From: JBBQKQ01 sp043719155
GTDB lineage: Bacteria > Patescibacteriota > Minisyncoccia > Phycocordibacterales > UBA5272
Assembly (NCBI GenBank): GCA_043719155.1
Contig: JAYSUJ010000033.1
Location: 1 to 25,130, forward strand
Length of the DNA: 25,130 bases
Reading direction: 5' to 3'
In this document: one piece after another, positions 13,999-21,535 of the stretch
How positions within the stretch are numbered: the first letter of the stretch is position 1
Layout of the letters: each line of letters begins with the position of its first letter
Notes under the pieces: generated by a model
The model's input: only the letters and a program-made list of their open reading frames with translations
What the model was told of the DNA's origin: nothing
Databases searched by the model: none
Position numbers and translations under genes: made by a program

Positions 13999-15048
13999 CT
14001 ACTTATACTTACCTGTTAGTAAATTTGGAACAGGTATTTTTCTTTTGGAGTAAAACGGCATACTGCCAAACAAATGCGAGACAATTGTGGCTATCGGCTT
14101 GTTGGCTAAATAAGTCTCCAGTAGACTTGTTTTTTCATCTGCCAGACTTCTAGGCTCAGAACTCAACAGAGCCCTTTTCAACTGTGACAAAGTCGTAGTT
14201 TCGTTTATGTCCATAGCAGCCTCAGCACTCAAAAGTTTGTTATCCTGGTTAAACAAACTCAATAAATTTTTAAATAGATGCTTATCAGCATCTTGTTCTC
14301 TAAAAACCAAAAGCAAGTAGGAGACAGCTTTCCAGAAGTTTTGATCGGTTTTAAAGTCTGCCTTACTTAGATAGCTCTCCAAATGTGCGAGTAATGCAGG
14401 GTTGTATTTTTCAAAAAACTTTAATAAATAAACCAGGGACTCCTCATTTATTTTTGAAAGTACACTTGGTTCCATAATTTTTCTGTTAAAATTATTCTGA
14501 GTTTGTAAAGTTTTGTCGAAAACACCTTGCATTAATTCTTCATCTAGGTGTGTATGTCCAAACTCGTGTAGTGCTGCCATTAAAGAATACAAACTTTTTG
14601 GTTCTGGTATGGTTACCGTATGCAGACCAGTTTCTTCCAGCTTTAAACCAAAAACATCAAAGAGTGGGTTTTGAGAAATAACCACTTTGGCATTTTTGGC
14701 AAATTTTAATAGGTCCACCTTTTCAAAACCAGTATCAACTTCTAGTTTAATAACACTTATTCTGTCTTGACTCGCAGGCAGACCTTGTATCACAAAATCT
14801 GTTTCACCTTTCAAGAATATAGCTGACACCTTCAAAGATTGATTTTTGTTTACTTTTATTTCATAATCTTTTGAGATTCTTACACCTTCTTTTACGTCCT
14901 TTAGTTCATTGTGAATATCAGAATCAAAAACATACTTTAATGCAGGATTGTAGGCCAGGAAGAAAAGTGGACAGATGGTTGCTGACCAGTTAAATAAGGT
15001 TTCAATAGTTACTGCTGTCTCTGGACTTATCCCAATCTTTTCAAGCAT
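13999..15048 (-). CDS. Putative zinc metallopeptidase-like protein (HEFGH motif)
   Basis: A 349-residue protein of unnamed family. HEFGH at 161-165, in a helix context (LYSLMAALHEFGHTHL), and E251-x-x-A-D255 (REQDADKHLF) resemble the HExxH plus ExxAD pair of M48-like gluzincins. An N-terminal stretch (about 17-32, LFNWSATICPLFFLAY) is mildly hydrophobic but too interrupted for a confident membrane helix. Residues 60-130 look like a beta-rich domain. The gene begins two bases after the tyrS stop and is almost certainly translated from the same mRNA. No sequence match beyond the HExxH motif is apparent with the 281-aa protein after gatB. The substrate is unknown. Confidence 0.62.
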   Translation of the reverse strand: MLEKIGISPETAVTIETLFNWSATICPLFFLAYNPALKYVFDSDIHNELKDVKEGVRISKDYEIKVNKNQSLKVSAIFLKGETDFVIQGLPASQDRISVIKLEVDTGFEKVDLLKFAKNAKVVISQNPLFDVFGLKLEETGLHTVTIPEPKSLYSLMAALHEFGHTHLDEELMQGVFDKTLQTQNNFNRKIMEPSVLSKINEESLVYLLKFFEKYNPALLAHLESYLSKADFKTDQNFWKAVSYLLLVFREQDADKHLFKNLLSLFNQDNKLLSAEAAMDINETTTLSQLKRALLSSEPRSLADEKTSLLETYLANKPIATIVSHLFGSMPFYSKRKIPVPNLLTGKYK

Positions 15049-15050
15049 AG

Positions 15051-16298
15051 TTAGAATGATATTTTATAATATTTTTTCTTCCCCACCCGCAACAAAAATT
15101 CGCTTTTATTTTCAGCTTTAATTTTTTGTAAATCTAAAGTTTGTTCTTTGTGCGAAATGTCGTCTACATATATTGCCCCACTTTCCAACATTTCCCGCAC
15201 TTCTCTTTTGGATTTTAAAATTTCTTTTGCCACTAAAAACTCAACTAAATTTAAATTGTTTTCTGAAATAAATTCTGGTGTAGCAGTAAAGTTTTTCAAA
15301 TTTTCTAGTTTCACTTTTGCACCTCCAAAAAGCTGTTCAGCTGTTTCTTTAGCTTTGTTTGCTTCCTCTTCGCCATGCACCAGTTTGGTCACATGAAATG
15401 CTAAATATTTTTGTATTAATCTTTTACTTTTATCCAGTTCAGAATCACCAAGTAACACGTCATACTTCTCCGGTAAAATGTCTGTGTAGATTTTCACATA
15501 TTCTTTTGAACCTTCGTCGTCGCAGTTGATCCAAAATTGGTAAAAATCAAACACGTTGGTTTTACTGGAGTCCAACCAAATAGCCCCATCCTCACTTTTA
15601 CCAAACTTTTTACCAGTGGCTTTGTTTACTATAAGTGGATTGGTCAAAACGTGTACCTCCTTTTCTCTTTTTTTACGAATAAGCTCTACCCCAGCGATAC
15701 AGTTGGTCCATTGGTCGGCACCACAAAGCTGCAAAGTACAGTTGTATTTATCAAACAACACTAAAAAGTCATAGGCTTGCAAAAGTGAATACGAGAACTC
15801 GGTGTAAGAGATGCCGGCTTTACCTTCTCCAATTCTGTTGGCAACTATATCTTTTTTTATCATCTCACCCACGTTAAAATTCTTCCCAATGTCACGTAAA
15901 AAGTCAAGAATGTCTACACCTTTAGTCCAGTCAATGTTATTTACTAGGGTAAAATTGTACTTACCATAAATCTTTTGTATTTGTTTTTTGGCACATTCTA
16001 CATTGTGGCGAATAGTCTCTTCGGCTTGAAGGTTTCTCTCCTTGTCTTTACCTCCAGCGTCACCCACCAAGCTTGTCGCCCCACCAGCTAAAACTATGGC
16101 TTTGTGTCCATGGCGTAAAAAGCACAGGTCTATCATCATGCTCGCCAAGTTGCCTATAGTTTGCGAGTCGGCAGAGGCGTCGAAACCGTGGTAAACAGTG
16201 AGTTTGTTTTCGTCTATGTATTTTATATCTTTAAAAGTTGTTTGGTAAATGAGACCTCGCCAAGTCAACTCTTCACTTAGGGTTAATTGCTTTTTCAT
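15051..16298 (-). CDS. tyrS: Tyrosyl-tRNA synthetase
   Basis: A class I synthetase that charges tRNA(Tyr). The 415 residues follow bacterial TyrRS: VYHGFDASADS (35-45), VLAGGATSLVGDAGGKDKERNL in order, the tyrosine-site segment QLCGADQWTNC (190-200), the KMSKS equivalent KFGKS (231-235) and a C-terminal S4-like domain (about 345-415). The HIGH motif reads TIGN at 47-50, so the first His, a transition-state residue in characterised TyrRS, is Thr. The extended -10 TGCTAAAAT, with TTAACA 17 bases upstream, ends six bases before the ATG, so the mRNA is predicted leaderless. The gene diverges from the frame-broken gene at 16343, with overlapping promoters. Confidence 0.95.
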   Translation of the reverse strand: MKKQLTLSEELTWRGLIYQTTFKDIKYIDENKLTVYHGFDASADSQTIGNLASMMIDLCFLRHGHKAIVLAGGATSLVGDAGGKDKERNLQAEETIRHNVECAKKQIQKIYGKYNFTLVNNIDWTKGVDILDFLRDIGKNFNVGEMIKKDIVANRIGEGKAGISYTEFSYSLLQAYDFLVLFDKYNCTLQLCGADQWTNCIAGVELIRKKREKEVHVLTNPLIVNKATGKKFGKSEDGAIWLDSSKTNVFDFYQFWINCDDEGSKEYVKIYTDILPEKYDVLLGDSELDKSKRLIQKYLAFHVTKLVHGEEEANKAKETAEQLFGGAKVKLENLKNFTATPEFISENNLNLVEFLVAKEILKSKREVREMLESGAIYVDDISHKEQTLDLQKIKAENKSEFLLRVGKKKYYKISF

Positions 16299-16304
16299 AT
16301 ATCT

Positions 16305-16336
16305 ATTTTAGCAGAAAAAAAAGATTATGTTAAACT
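16305..16336. promoter_or_regulatory. Overlapping divergent promoters of tyrS and the 16343 gene
   Basis: Minus: TTAACA (16328-16333), a 17-base spacer and TAAAAT (16305-16310), with six bases to the tyrS ATG. Plus: TTAGCA (16307-16312), an 18-base spacer and TGT-TAAACT (-10 at 16331-16336), with six bases to the ATG at 16343. Each -10 overlaps the other's -35, so the two directions should compete for polymerase. Confidence 0.6.
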
Positions 16337-16342
16337 CCTACT

Positions 16343-16849
16343 ATGTCAATACCAGAAAGACCAAGACCTTCAGGTCAAAGAGTAGATTTCATAAAGGATA
16401 TTTTAGGTATAAATAGAGATAAACAGGTTGAATTTTTGGATTCGGGTCCTTTCAAAGGGTGCACACTCTTAACCCAAATTGGGTAATTAAGGACATAGAT
16501 TGGAGGATGTTTAGAAATCTAAGAGAACTCGGTGGTGATACAATGTCTGACGACGAAAAAGTAAAAATAATTAAAGAAAAAATTGCAACACATATGCGTT
16601 TCCTTTGGGGACTTTTTGGTAATTTAATATATAAACCTAGTCTCTTACTTTGAAACACAAAATGGTTTAACTAGTTCTAATGACCTAACTCATGAAGACT
16701 TGTTGTTGCTAGCTTCTAAACACCCAAGCTTGAAAGAAGACTTTGTCAAATTGACAAGTGCATGGAAAAAGCTAGCTAGATATGGACTAAGTCTAGATAT
16801 TTATTTTGAAATTGCAAACCAGAAGAAAAAGACCCCGAAGTCGCTATGA
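16343..16849 (+). pseudogene. Frame-broken small gene, unknown function
   Basis: Three reading segments join into one protein-like sequence of about 165 residues. Segment 1 (16343-16486) starts MSIPERPRPSGQR. Segment 2 lies one frame back (open 16432-16653) and includes WVIKDIDWRMFRNLRELGG. Segment 3 returns to the first frame (open 16628-16849) and includes THEDLLLLASKHPSLKEDF. Two indels, between 16432-16484 and 16628-16653, are therefore needed to restore one reading frame. Segment 2 ends at CTT TGA, the same slippery codon pair used for +1 frameshifting in prfB, but without the Shine-Dalgarno-like stimulator. The simplest reading is a decaying gene, with assembly indels or programmed shifts as alternatives. 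The promoter and leaderless start look intact. The family is unknown. Confidence 0.6.
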
Positions 16850-16867
16850 GAAGCGCCAATCAGGGTC
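16821..16867 (-). terminator. Terminator of the pseudoknot RNA
   Basis: GACCC (16863-16867) pairs with GGGTC (16831-16835) around an inner CGCT/AGCG hairpin, followed by TTTTTCTTCT (16821-16830). Confidence 0.65.
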
Positions 16868-16965
16868 GACAATCCGTGCAACATTTATGGCCGTCAAACC
16901 ATAAACATTGTCGCGCACACGGACCGGAGAGATAAACGTGGTTGCCACTACGTTTTCTCATCTAG
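16821..16965 (-). ncRNA. Unassigned structured RNA with predicted pseudoknot and terminator
   Basis: Minus-strand elements in order: hairpin A, 12 bp (GAGA, AAAC and GTGG pairing with CCAC, GTTT and TCTC, spanning 16929-16959); B5 TCCGTG (16918-16923); C5 CGACAA (16908-16913); hairpin D TTTATGG/CCATAAA (16899-16905 with 16884-16890); B3 CACGGA (16873-16878); C3 TTGTCG (16867-16872). B and C interleave, giving an H-type pseudoknot with contiguous 3' strands. Stem D can instead lengthen to 12 bp using G-U pairs, excluding C. A terminator follows. G-U pairs and the T tract both indicate the minus strand. A weak promoter TTGCAT-19-TATATA lies upstream (-10 at 16987). It follows tyrA but has no downstream gene to control in cis, which favours a trans-acting RNA. 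The class is unknown. Confidence 0.6.
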
Positions 16966-16999
16966 CAAAAATTGAATTTTACTATTTATATAATAAAAC

Positions 17000-17021
17000 A
17001 AATTTGTAATTATGCAAATTT
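17000..17021 (-). terminator. Weak terminator candidate at the end of tyrA
   Basis: AAATTTG (17015-17021) pairs with CAAATTT (17000-17006) over an eight-base loop, followed by GTTTTATT. The stem is mostly A-T. Confidence 0.35.
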
Positions 17022-17763
17022 ACTTACTTTCAGAAATGATGTCTTGGTCAAGTTTATTTTCTAAATCTACTAAAGTTTGTAAAAACTTTTTACGCACCTC
17101 ACTTGTCAGTTCATTTCCATTTTGTATAGTTTTATATAAATCCCAACTGTCTCCACCCACCAAATATTCCAAATTGACCAATTGCCTGTAAGACTGGGTT
17201 GCGGTTTCGAAATCTTGTATATCCATAGTGGCCAATGCCCTACCTATGAAATGCGACAAACCTTGTACATAAGCCATTTCTCTATCGTGTTGATGAGCTG
17301 TTTTTTCTATAACTTTGAGTTTTAAAACTTCACTTAAAAAAGTTCTAATTTCTAAATACCTATTTTCATCTAGATTGACATTGGTTAAAACTATGGGTAA
17401 ATTTTCTATGCCATTTTTCCCAGATTGAGGGCCAAAAATTGGGTGGGTTCCTAAAATTGGATTGTTTAAAAAGTATTGTTTCATGATTCTTAGTGGCTCT
17501 ACTTTTACACTTGTCACGTCTATCAAAATGGTTTTTTCTAAAATTTTGTCTTGGATTTTTCTACATGTTTCCTCGAGGCCTGCTAGAGGTATAGAGAAAA
17601 TTAAATAGTCTAGAGTTTCTAATTTGTCCGTACTTTCTAAATGTTCAAACTCTCCACTACGGCTAAAAATTATGACTTCGAAATATTTTTCTAAAATCGG
17701 TTTTATGAATTTTGTAAAGTTACCCCAACCTATTATTCCCACTTTTATTTTTTTTGTTTGCAT
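17020..17763 (-). CDS. tyrA: Prephenate dehydrogenase-like protein (TyrA family)
   Basis: TyrA enzymes oxidatively decarboxylate prephenate or arogenate with NAD(P) in tyrosine synthesis. The 247 residues begin with a Rossmann strand-loop VGIIGWGNF (8-16; the third Gly of GxGxxG is not conserved), then YLIFSIPLAGLE, LIDVTSVKVEPL and the family motif GTHPIFGP (105-112). The helical domain contains HDREMAYVQGLSHFIGRAL (159-177), with the His pair seen in prephenate dehydrogenases. It begins two bases after the HD-domain gene and is its operon partner. No other aromatic-pathway gene is in the window, so in a reduced genome it could be an orphan enzyme or act on another substrate. Confidence 0.85.
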   Translation of the reverse strand: MQTKKIKVGIIGWGNFTKFIKPILEKYFEVIIFSRSGEFEHLESTDKLETLDYLIFSIPLAGLEETCRKIQDKILEKTILIDVTSVKVEPLRIMKQYFLNNPILGTHPIFGPQSGKNGIENLPIVLTNVNLDENRYLEIRTFLSEVLKLKVIEKTAHQHDREMAYVQGLSHFIGRALATMDIQDFETATQSYRQLVNLEYLVGGDSWDLYKTIQNGNELTSEVRKKFLQTLVDLENKLDQDIISESK

Positions 17764-17765
17764 GT

Positions 17766-19343
17766 TTATTTCTCATCTATAAATACATCTTTCTCACTTC
17801 TAACTCCCTTTTCCCAAAGTGTAATAAAATTTTTAAAAAAGTCGTCCAACATTGGATATAGCTCAAAGTATTTTTTACTTTTTAAGTAAAATGCATTCAT
17901 GTCTACAATGCTCATGTTCACTTGCTTGTCTGTAGTTTCCATGTCTACAATGTAAAGTAAAGCCTCCATTATATCTATAGCTTTCAGAAAAGATGTCGGC
18001 CCAACTTCTAAAACTTCTGCGTTCTTTTCTTCTTCATATTTATGTAAGGTATCATAAACTCTTTGATGCAAATCACCTTTTCTGGGGACATAGTTTTTCC
18101 TTAATGTATCAATGCTGTCTATTTCTGCTTGGCTATCTGCAGTTGTCTTGTTTTGGGTTTTTTTGTCACCTCTTAAGATTTCGCCGAAGTCATGCACAAG
18201 AGATAAGAATGAAAGCGACGCAACATCAGTCAATTTGCTTATATCCTTTTGTCTTTCATCGGTCATCACAGCTCTTAGGAAATAAGATATTAAAACTCTG
18301 ATAAAAAAGGTATGCTCTGGAACAGTGTCTGTATGTACATAAGTTTCTTTAGGGCTGATGCCATATCTCTTAATCCTTTTAATTCTCAGCAAGAAGCTGA
18401 ATGACAGGATTTCGTTTGTAATACCAGCATCATGTCTAACTTCTTTTTTACCAAACAAACTTAAATATTCGTTCAGGTTGACAGAGTCGGGTAAAAAATT
18501 TAAGATTAAAATTCTTGCTAGTCTTTCATTTGCGTCGGCTGTTTTCATAAACTCTGGCTCTGTAAATTGAGTTGTTAAATGTGGCTCGATATAAATTTTC
18601 TCAGCAACTTTTTCTTTAAAAACCAGCAAACAAAGGTCTGTGTACATTTCTAAAAGTCTAGGGAAATCAACTATAAATTCTAGATAACTCGCATCAAAAA
18701 CCCTTTTGGTTAAGTTAGAATTTTCAAAAACTTTTTGTTTACTTTCATTACTTTTATTAGCTAAAAAAAGTAACTGAGAAATGCCCTTACATGCTTTTAC
18801 CATTCTTGCAAAACGTTTCTCTCTATCTGATAATAATTCTTTTGGTAAGTCTCCATTTACTCGAAGTGAAGCTTTGTATTGCAAATATCTTCGCCAAAGT
18901 ACTTCCCTATAGCCAACCTTCGATGGTAAAAGGTTTATAAAAGCTGCGACGGCTTTTACTTCTTTAGCTTGTTCTAAATTTTTCATGTGTACCTCTGGAA
19001 TAGTCCTGACTTCTACTAGGTCACCTAAGTCGCTACTAAACAGTAGCTCAAAAAAAATCTGGTCACTACCATTCTCCAACAAACTTTCATCAAAAGCTTT
19101 CAGGTACTCAAATAAACATAAACTTAAAAATCCTTTGTCACCATTTGTAAAATTTAGGTCTTCATTTTTCCTATCTAATTCACCTCTTTTTTCATCTTTA
19201 TACCTAAGTCTGTTCGTAAAAAAAGACAGGTAAATTAACCCCATAAGATCTTTATAGTCACTCTGTTCCTCTTCCAAGCTATTATACGGTACACGGTGGG
19301 TTGGTATGTCAGTTTCTTTATGAAGTCTTTCAAGTTTTTGCAT
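17766..19343 (-). CDS. HD-domain phosphohydrolase-like protein with large unknown N-terminal region
   Basis: A 525-residue protein. The C-terminal third carries an HD-domain metal set: PEHTFF with H344, LVHDFGEILRGDKK with H384, D385, E388 and D393, and KAIDIMEAL with D457. The HDxxExxxGD form resembles the YfbR/HD_3 group, whose known members hydrolyse nucleotides, so a nucleotide phosphohydrolase role is a reasonable inference. Residues 1-300 are helical with no recognised domain or membrane segment. The extended -10 TGCTATAAT (19351-19359) ends seven bases before the ATG, predicting a leaderless mRNA. It is the first gene of a pair with tyrA, two bases apart, which hints at a shared metabolic role but does not prove one. 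Confidence 0.72.
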   Translation of the reverse strand: MQKLERLHKETDIPTHRVPYNSLEEEQSDYKDLMGLIYLSFFTNRLRYKDEKRGELDRKNEDLNFTNGDKGFLSLCLFEYLKAFDESLLENGSDQIFFELLFSSDLGDLVEVRTIPEVHMKNLEQAKEVKAVAAFINLLPSKVGYREVLWRRYLQYKASLRVNGDLPKELLSDREKRFARMVKACKGISQLLFLANKSNESKQKVFENSNLTKRVFDASYLEFIVDFPRLLEMYTDLCLLVFKEKVAEKIYIEPHLTTQFTEPEFMKTADANERLARILILNFLPDSVNLNEYLSLFGKKEVRHDAGITNEILSFSFLLRIKRIKRYGISPKETYVHTDTVPEHTFFIRVLISYFLRAVMTDERQKDISKLTDVASLSFLSLVHDFGEILRGDKKTQNKTTADSQAEIDSIDTLRKNYVPRKGDLHQRVYDTLHKYEEEKNAEVLEVGPTSFLKAIDIMEALLYIVDMETTDKQVNMSIVDMNAFYLKSKKYFELYPMLDDFFKNFITLWEKGVRSEKDVFIDEK

Positions 19344-19350
19344 ATGAAAG

Positions 19351-19359
19351 ATTATAGCA
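19351..19359 (-). promoter_or_regulatory. HD-gene extended -10, leaderless start
   Basis: TGCTATAAT with a perfect hexamer (19351-19356) and seven bases before the ATG at 19343. Confidence 0.65.
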
Positions 19360-19373
19360 AATTTTTACTATTA

Positions 19374-20777
19374 CTACATCGAGTCTACAATTTCTCTCGC
19401 TAGCTTTTCACTGTACTTAGCAAAAGTTTGCACGCCGTCTGTACCAAAGTGAGTGGCTGGACCGATACAAGCAAGACCTGACCCAACTAGTCTATAGCCA
19501 CTTTCATCAGTTTCCAAAACATCTAAATGTTGGTTTATTTTGACTAGTTGTTTTTCCTTTAAATCTGAAATTAGACTAGAGTTGTGTCGCCCATGTCCTG
19601 TCGCATTAACAATACAGTCCACCATATATTCTTTTCCGTCAGAAAAAATCATAAAAGTCTTGTCTTTATTCCTTTTAATATCTCTCGCAAAAACATTTTG
19701 CGGAATGCATTCGTATTTATATGAGTCTAGTAGTTTACTGGCAACATGTGAGGTTGGGCCGCCCAACCTTTTAAGCTTCTGAAAAAAGTCTGACTTTCTA
19801 AATTCGGTTGCTACTTCTAAACTCAAGTTTTTCAAAATTTTAGCAGAATTATTAACTATATTGAATGCTACCCAAGTGTCTGGTCCCACTTCATTTTCTC
19901 TTGATACTTTAAAAACAATGTCCATTTCACTTTGAATTTCTAAGATAGTCGTTTGCGTGTTAAATTTATATAATTTTTCTAAATCTACACCTTTTAACAA
20001 ATGCTCATTAAAAATATCTCTAATCTCTAATTGCTTATCAGCTGTCGCTCCAAAAATATAAAACTCAGTAGTCTTTGGTTTCAAACCACTAGCGATTACG
20101 AAATCATATAGAGCAGCAGAGGAGCCAAAGATTGCTACTTTTATTTTTTCTTTTTTAATACTTGGTTCATTTTCCAAGTGATGCAGTGGGTAAAGATGAT
20201 GGATATAACCATCACCGATAAACTGGTGCAACTCTTTAAAATTGTTATTTGGACCATAACCTACCGTCAAAACAATATCTTTCGCATTTAAATCTTCTAA
20301 GTCAGGATGCAATGCTTCTCCAGAGTCAGATAAAAGAGCGTATGTATTTTTCGTGCCTTCACTTTTAAGTAAAGATATTTTTTCTATATGCTTTTTTATC
20401 TTTCCACCCAATATGTTTATCTCTTTCAGACTTTTGTCTAGCTCTGACTTTAAAAAAACTTGAAAGTCTTGTCGCTTGTCTATGCTTAAAATATCATTTG
20501 ATTTGCCTGCCTCGCACATGTATTGATGAAAGCGGTCAGGCTGCCAAGGAGACATCTCATTTCTCAGGGTGTTTAAAATATGTTCATCCGAACATTCTCC
20601 AAAAGCTATCCCACCGTAGCCGAACTCTTTCTTGTCTATCAAGTGGAAAGTCACATCTTCCAAATTTACCCTTTTTTCTTTTGCAAATTTTGAAATATAA
20701 ATCATCAAAACTGAGCCTGTTGCGCCACCTCCAACAATTGCAATGTTTCTACTGGTATTTTTAGTTTTTTTTGACAT
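19374..20777 (-). CDS. FAD/NAD(P)-binding oxidoreductase-like protein
   Basis: A 467-residue protein from the ATG at 20777. An in-frame TTG at 20780 is rejected because the promoter spacing fits the ATG. The start has a dinucleotide fold, IAIVGGGATGSVLM (GxGxxG), then HLIDKKEFGYGGIAFG and a LNTLRNEMSPWQPDRFHQYM segment. Together these resemble the FAD-NAD(P)-binding family typified by NAD_binding_9 proteins. A later strand IVNATGHGRHNS is the ATG-like motif of flavin proteins, and the end GTDGVQTFAKYSEKLAREIV is typical of a closing FAD-contacting helix. The reaction is unknown. The -10 TGCTATAGT ends six bases before the ATG and overlaps the 3' end of gmk, so it can be transcribed separately from gmk. 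Confidence 0.78.
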   Translation of the reverse strand: MSKKTKNTSRNIAIVGGGATGSVLMIYISKFAKEKRVNLEDVTFHLIDKKEFGYGGIAFGECSDEHILNTLRNEMSPWQPDRFHQYMCEAGKSNDILSIDKRQDFQVFLKSELDKSLKEINILGGKIKKHIEKISLLKSEGTKNTYALLSDSGEALHPDLEDLNAKDIVLTVGYGPNNNFKELHQFIGDGYIHHLYPLHHLENEPSIKKEKIKVAIFGSSAALYDFVIASGLKPKTTEFYIFGATADKQLEIRDIFNEHLLKGVDLEKLYKFNTQTTILEIQSEMDIVFKVSRENEVGPDTWVAFNIVNNSAKILKNLSLEVATEFRKSDFFQKLKRLGGPTSHVASKLLDSYKYECIPQNVFARDIKRNKDKTFMIFSDGKEYMVDCIVNATGHGRHNSSLISDLKEKQLVKINQHLDVLETDESGYRLVGSGLACIGPATHFGTDGVQTFAKYSEKLAREIVDSM

Positions 20778-20783
20778 CAAAAT

Positions 20784-20792
20784 ACTATAGCA
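20784..20792 (-). promoter_or_regulatory. Extended -10 of the FAD-protein gene, leaderless start
   Basis: TGCTATAGT, with six bases before the ATG at 20777. It lies at the gmk/FAD-gene junction. Confidence 0.6.
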
Positions 20793-20795
20793 AAA

Positions 20796-21383
20796 TTAGT
20801 CATTTGTTTCAAACAAAAAATCTTCATTTTTCATAATTATAAGAACTTCATTTATTGTGTTTTCCAGTTCGCCTTCTTTGTTATTGATTCTATAATCATA
20901 AAAAGGTAAATCTTCTTCCATTTCTCTTTTTGTGTGGTTAAGTCTCTCTTGCCATTCTTTGTCTGTTATGTGTGCTCTACTACGAATTCTCTTCTCCATT
21001 ATAATATCACTTTCCGGTAAAATGAAAATAGTTGTTGCATTATAATTCTTTTTCAGAATTTTTGCCCCAACAATCTGTATATCACCGATCACTAAATCGT
21101 TTTTTTCAACCAAGTCTATTAATTTATCACGTAGTATTCCGTACCATACACCAGTTTCTTCTCTGTAATACTCTCCAAATACTTTGTTATTCTCAAGATT
21201 TACTTTAAACTCGGAGTCATCAACGAAAAAGTAGTCTACACCATCAACTTCACCTTCCCTGGGTTTTCTTGTTGTGCTTGTTATTAAATCCGCAGCTTTT
21301 TTAACTCTATTTAAAACACCATTTATCACAGCGTTTTTACCAGTACCAGCTGGACCAGCAATAATTAATATTTTTTTTTTCAT
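20796..21383 (-). CDS. gmk: Guanylate kinase
   Basis: Gmk phosphorylates GMP to GDP with ATP. The 195 residues show the P-loop GPAGTGKN at 10-17, the GMP-binding stretch STTRKPREGEVDGVDYFFV, the ETGVWYGI segment (equivalent to the G..YGt/s substrate loop), and the lid SRAHITDKEWQERL. The usual Ser/Thr after the P-loop Lys is Asn here, and the C-terminal half is diverged (IFILPESDIIMEKRI), so activity on GMP is probable but not certain. A related GuK-like nucleotide kinase is possible. The promoter has a perfect TTGACA with an inverted repeat in the spacer, and the ATG lies close to the weak -10, consistent with a leaderless start. Confidence 0.85.
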   Translation of the reverse strand: MKKKILIIAGPAGTGKNAVINGVLNRVKKAADLITSTTRKPREGEVDGVDYFFVDDSEFKVNLENNKVFGEYYREETGVWYGILRDKLIDLVEKNDLVIGDIQIVGAKILKKNYNATTIFILPESDIIMEKRIRSRAHITDKEWQERLNHTKREMEEDLPFYDYRINNKEGELENTINEVLIIMKNEDFLFETND

Positions 21384-21393
21384 TGTATGATGT

Positions 21394-21418
21394 AGCAGAG
21401 TAAAAATTCTGCTGTCAA
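21394..21418 (-). promoter_or_regulatory. gmk promoter with inverted repeat in the spacer
   Basis: Perfect TTGACA (21413-21418). AGCAGA/TCTGCT (21408-21413 with 21394-21399) overlaps the -35 and fills the spacer. A weak extended -10 (TGC-TACATC) follows, five bases before the ATG. The symmetric repeat is a possible operator. Confidence 0.4.
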
Positions 21419-21508
21419 GTAATTTTAAAACTTTTGTGTCCCATAATTTATTTTCTTTGCACCAATTATACCAGCAATTAGAGTATTTGGTAAGTATTTT
21501 ACATCCGC

Positions 21509-21535
21509 AACATTCACAAAGTTCACATATTCACT
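21509..21535. repeat. TTCACA iterated repeat, distal copy at the end of the 899-aa gene
   Basis: ATTCACA, GTTCACA and ATTCACT start at 21512, 21521 and 21529. The first 19 bases (21509-21527) match 24281-24299 at 18 of 19 positions, in the same orientation. It overlaps the stop codon of the 899-aa gene. Confidence 0.75.

Noticed and set aside
16867..16923. HDV-like self-cleaving ribozyme
   Set aside because: The order of P1, P2 and P3 fits, but the P4 hairpin between the 3' strands and a recognisable catalytic C region are missing.
16860..16961. 33-codon Cys-rich frame (GPCARQC ... CCTDC) in the pseudoknot RNA
   Set aside because: The Cys spacing is suggestive, but there is no Shine-Dalgarno or leaderless -10 at the right spacing, and nearly every base is in an RNA stem. 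It remains a possible alternative.
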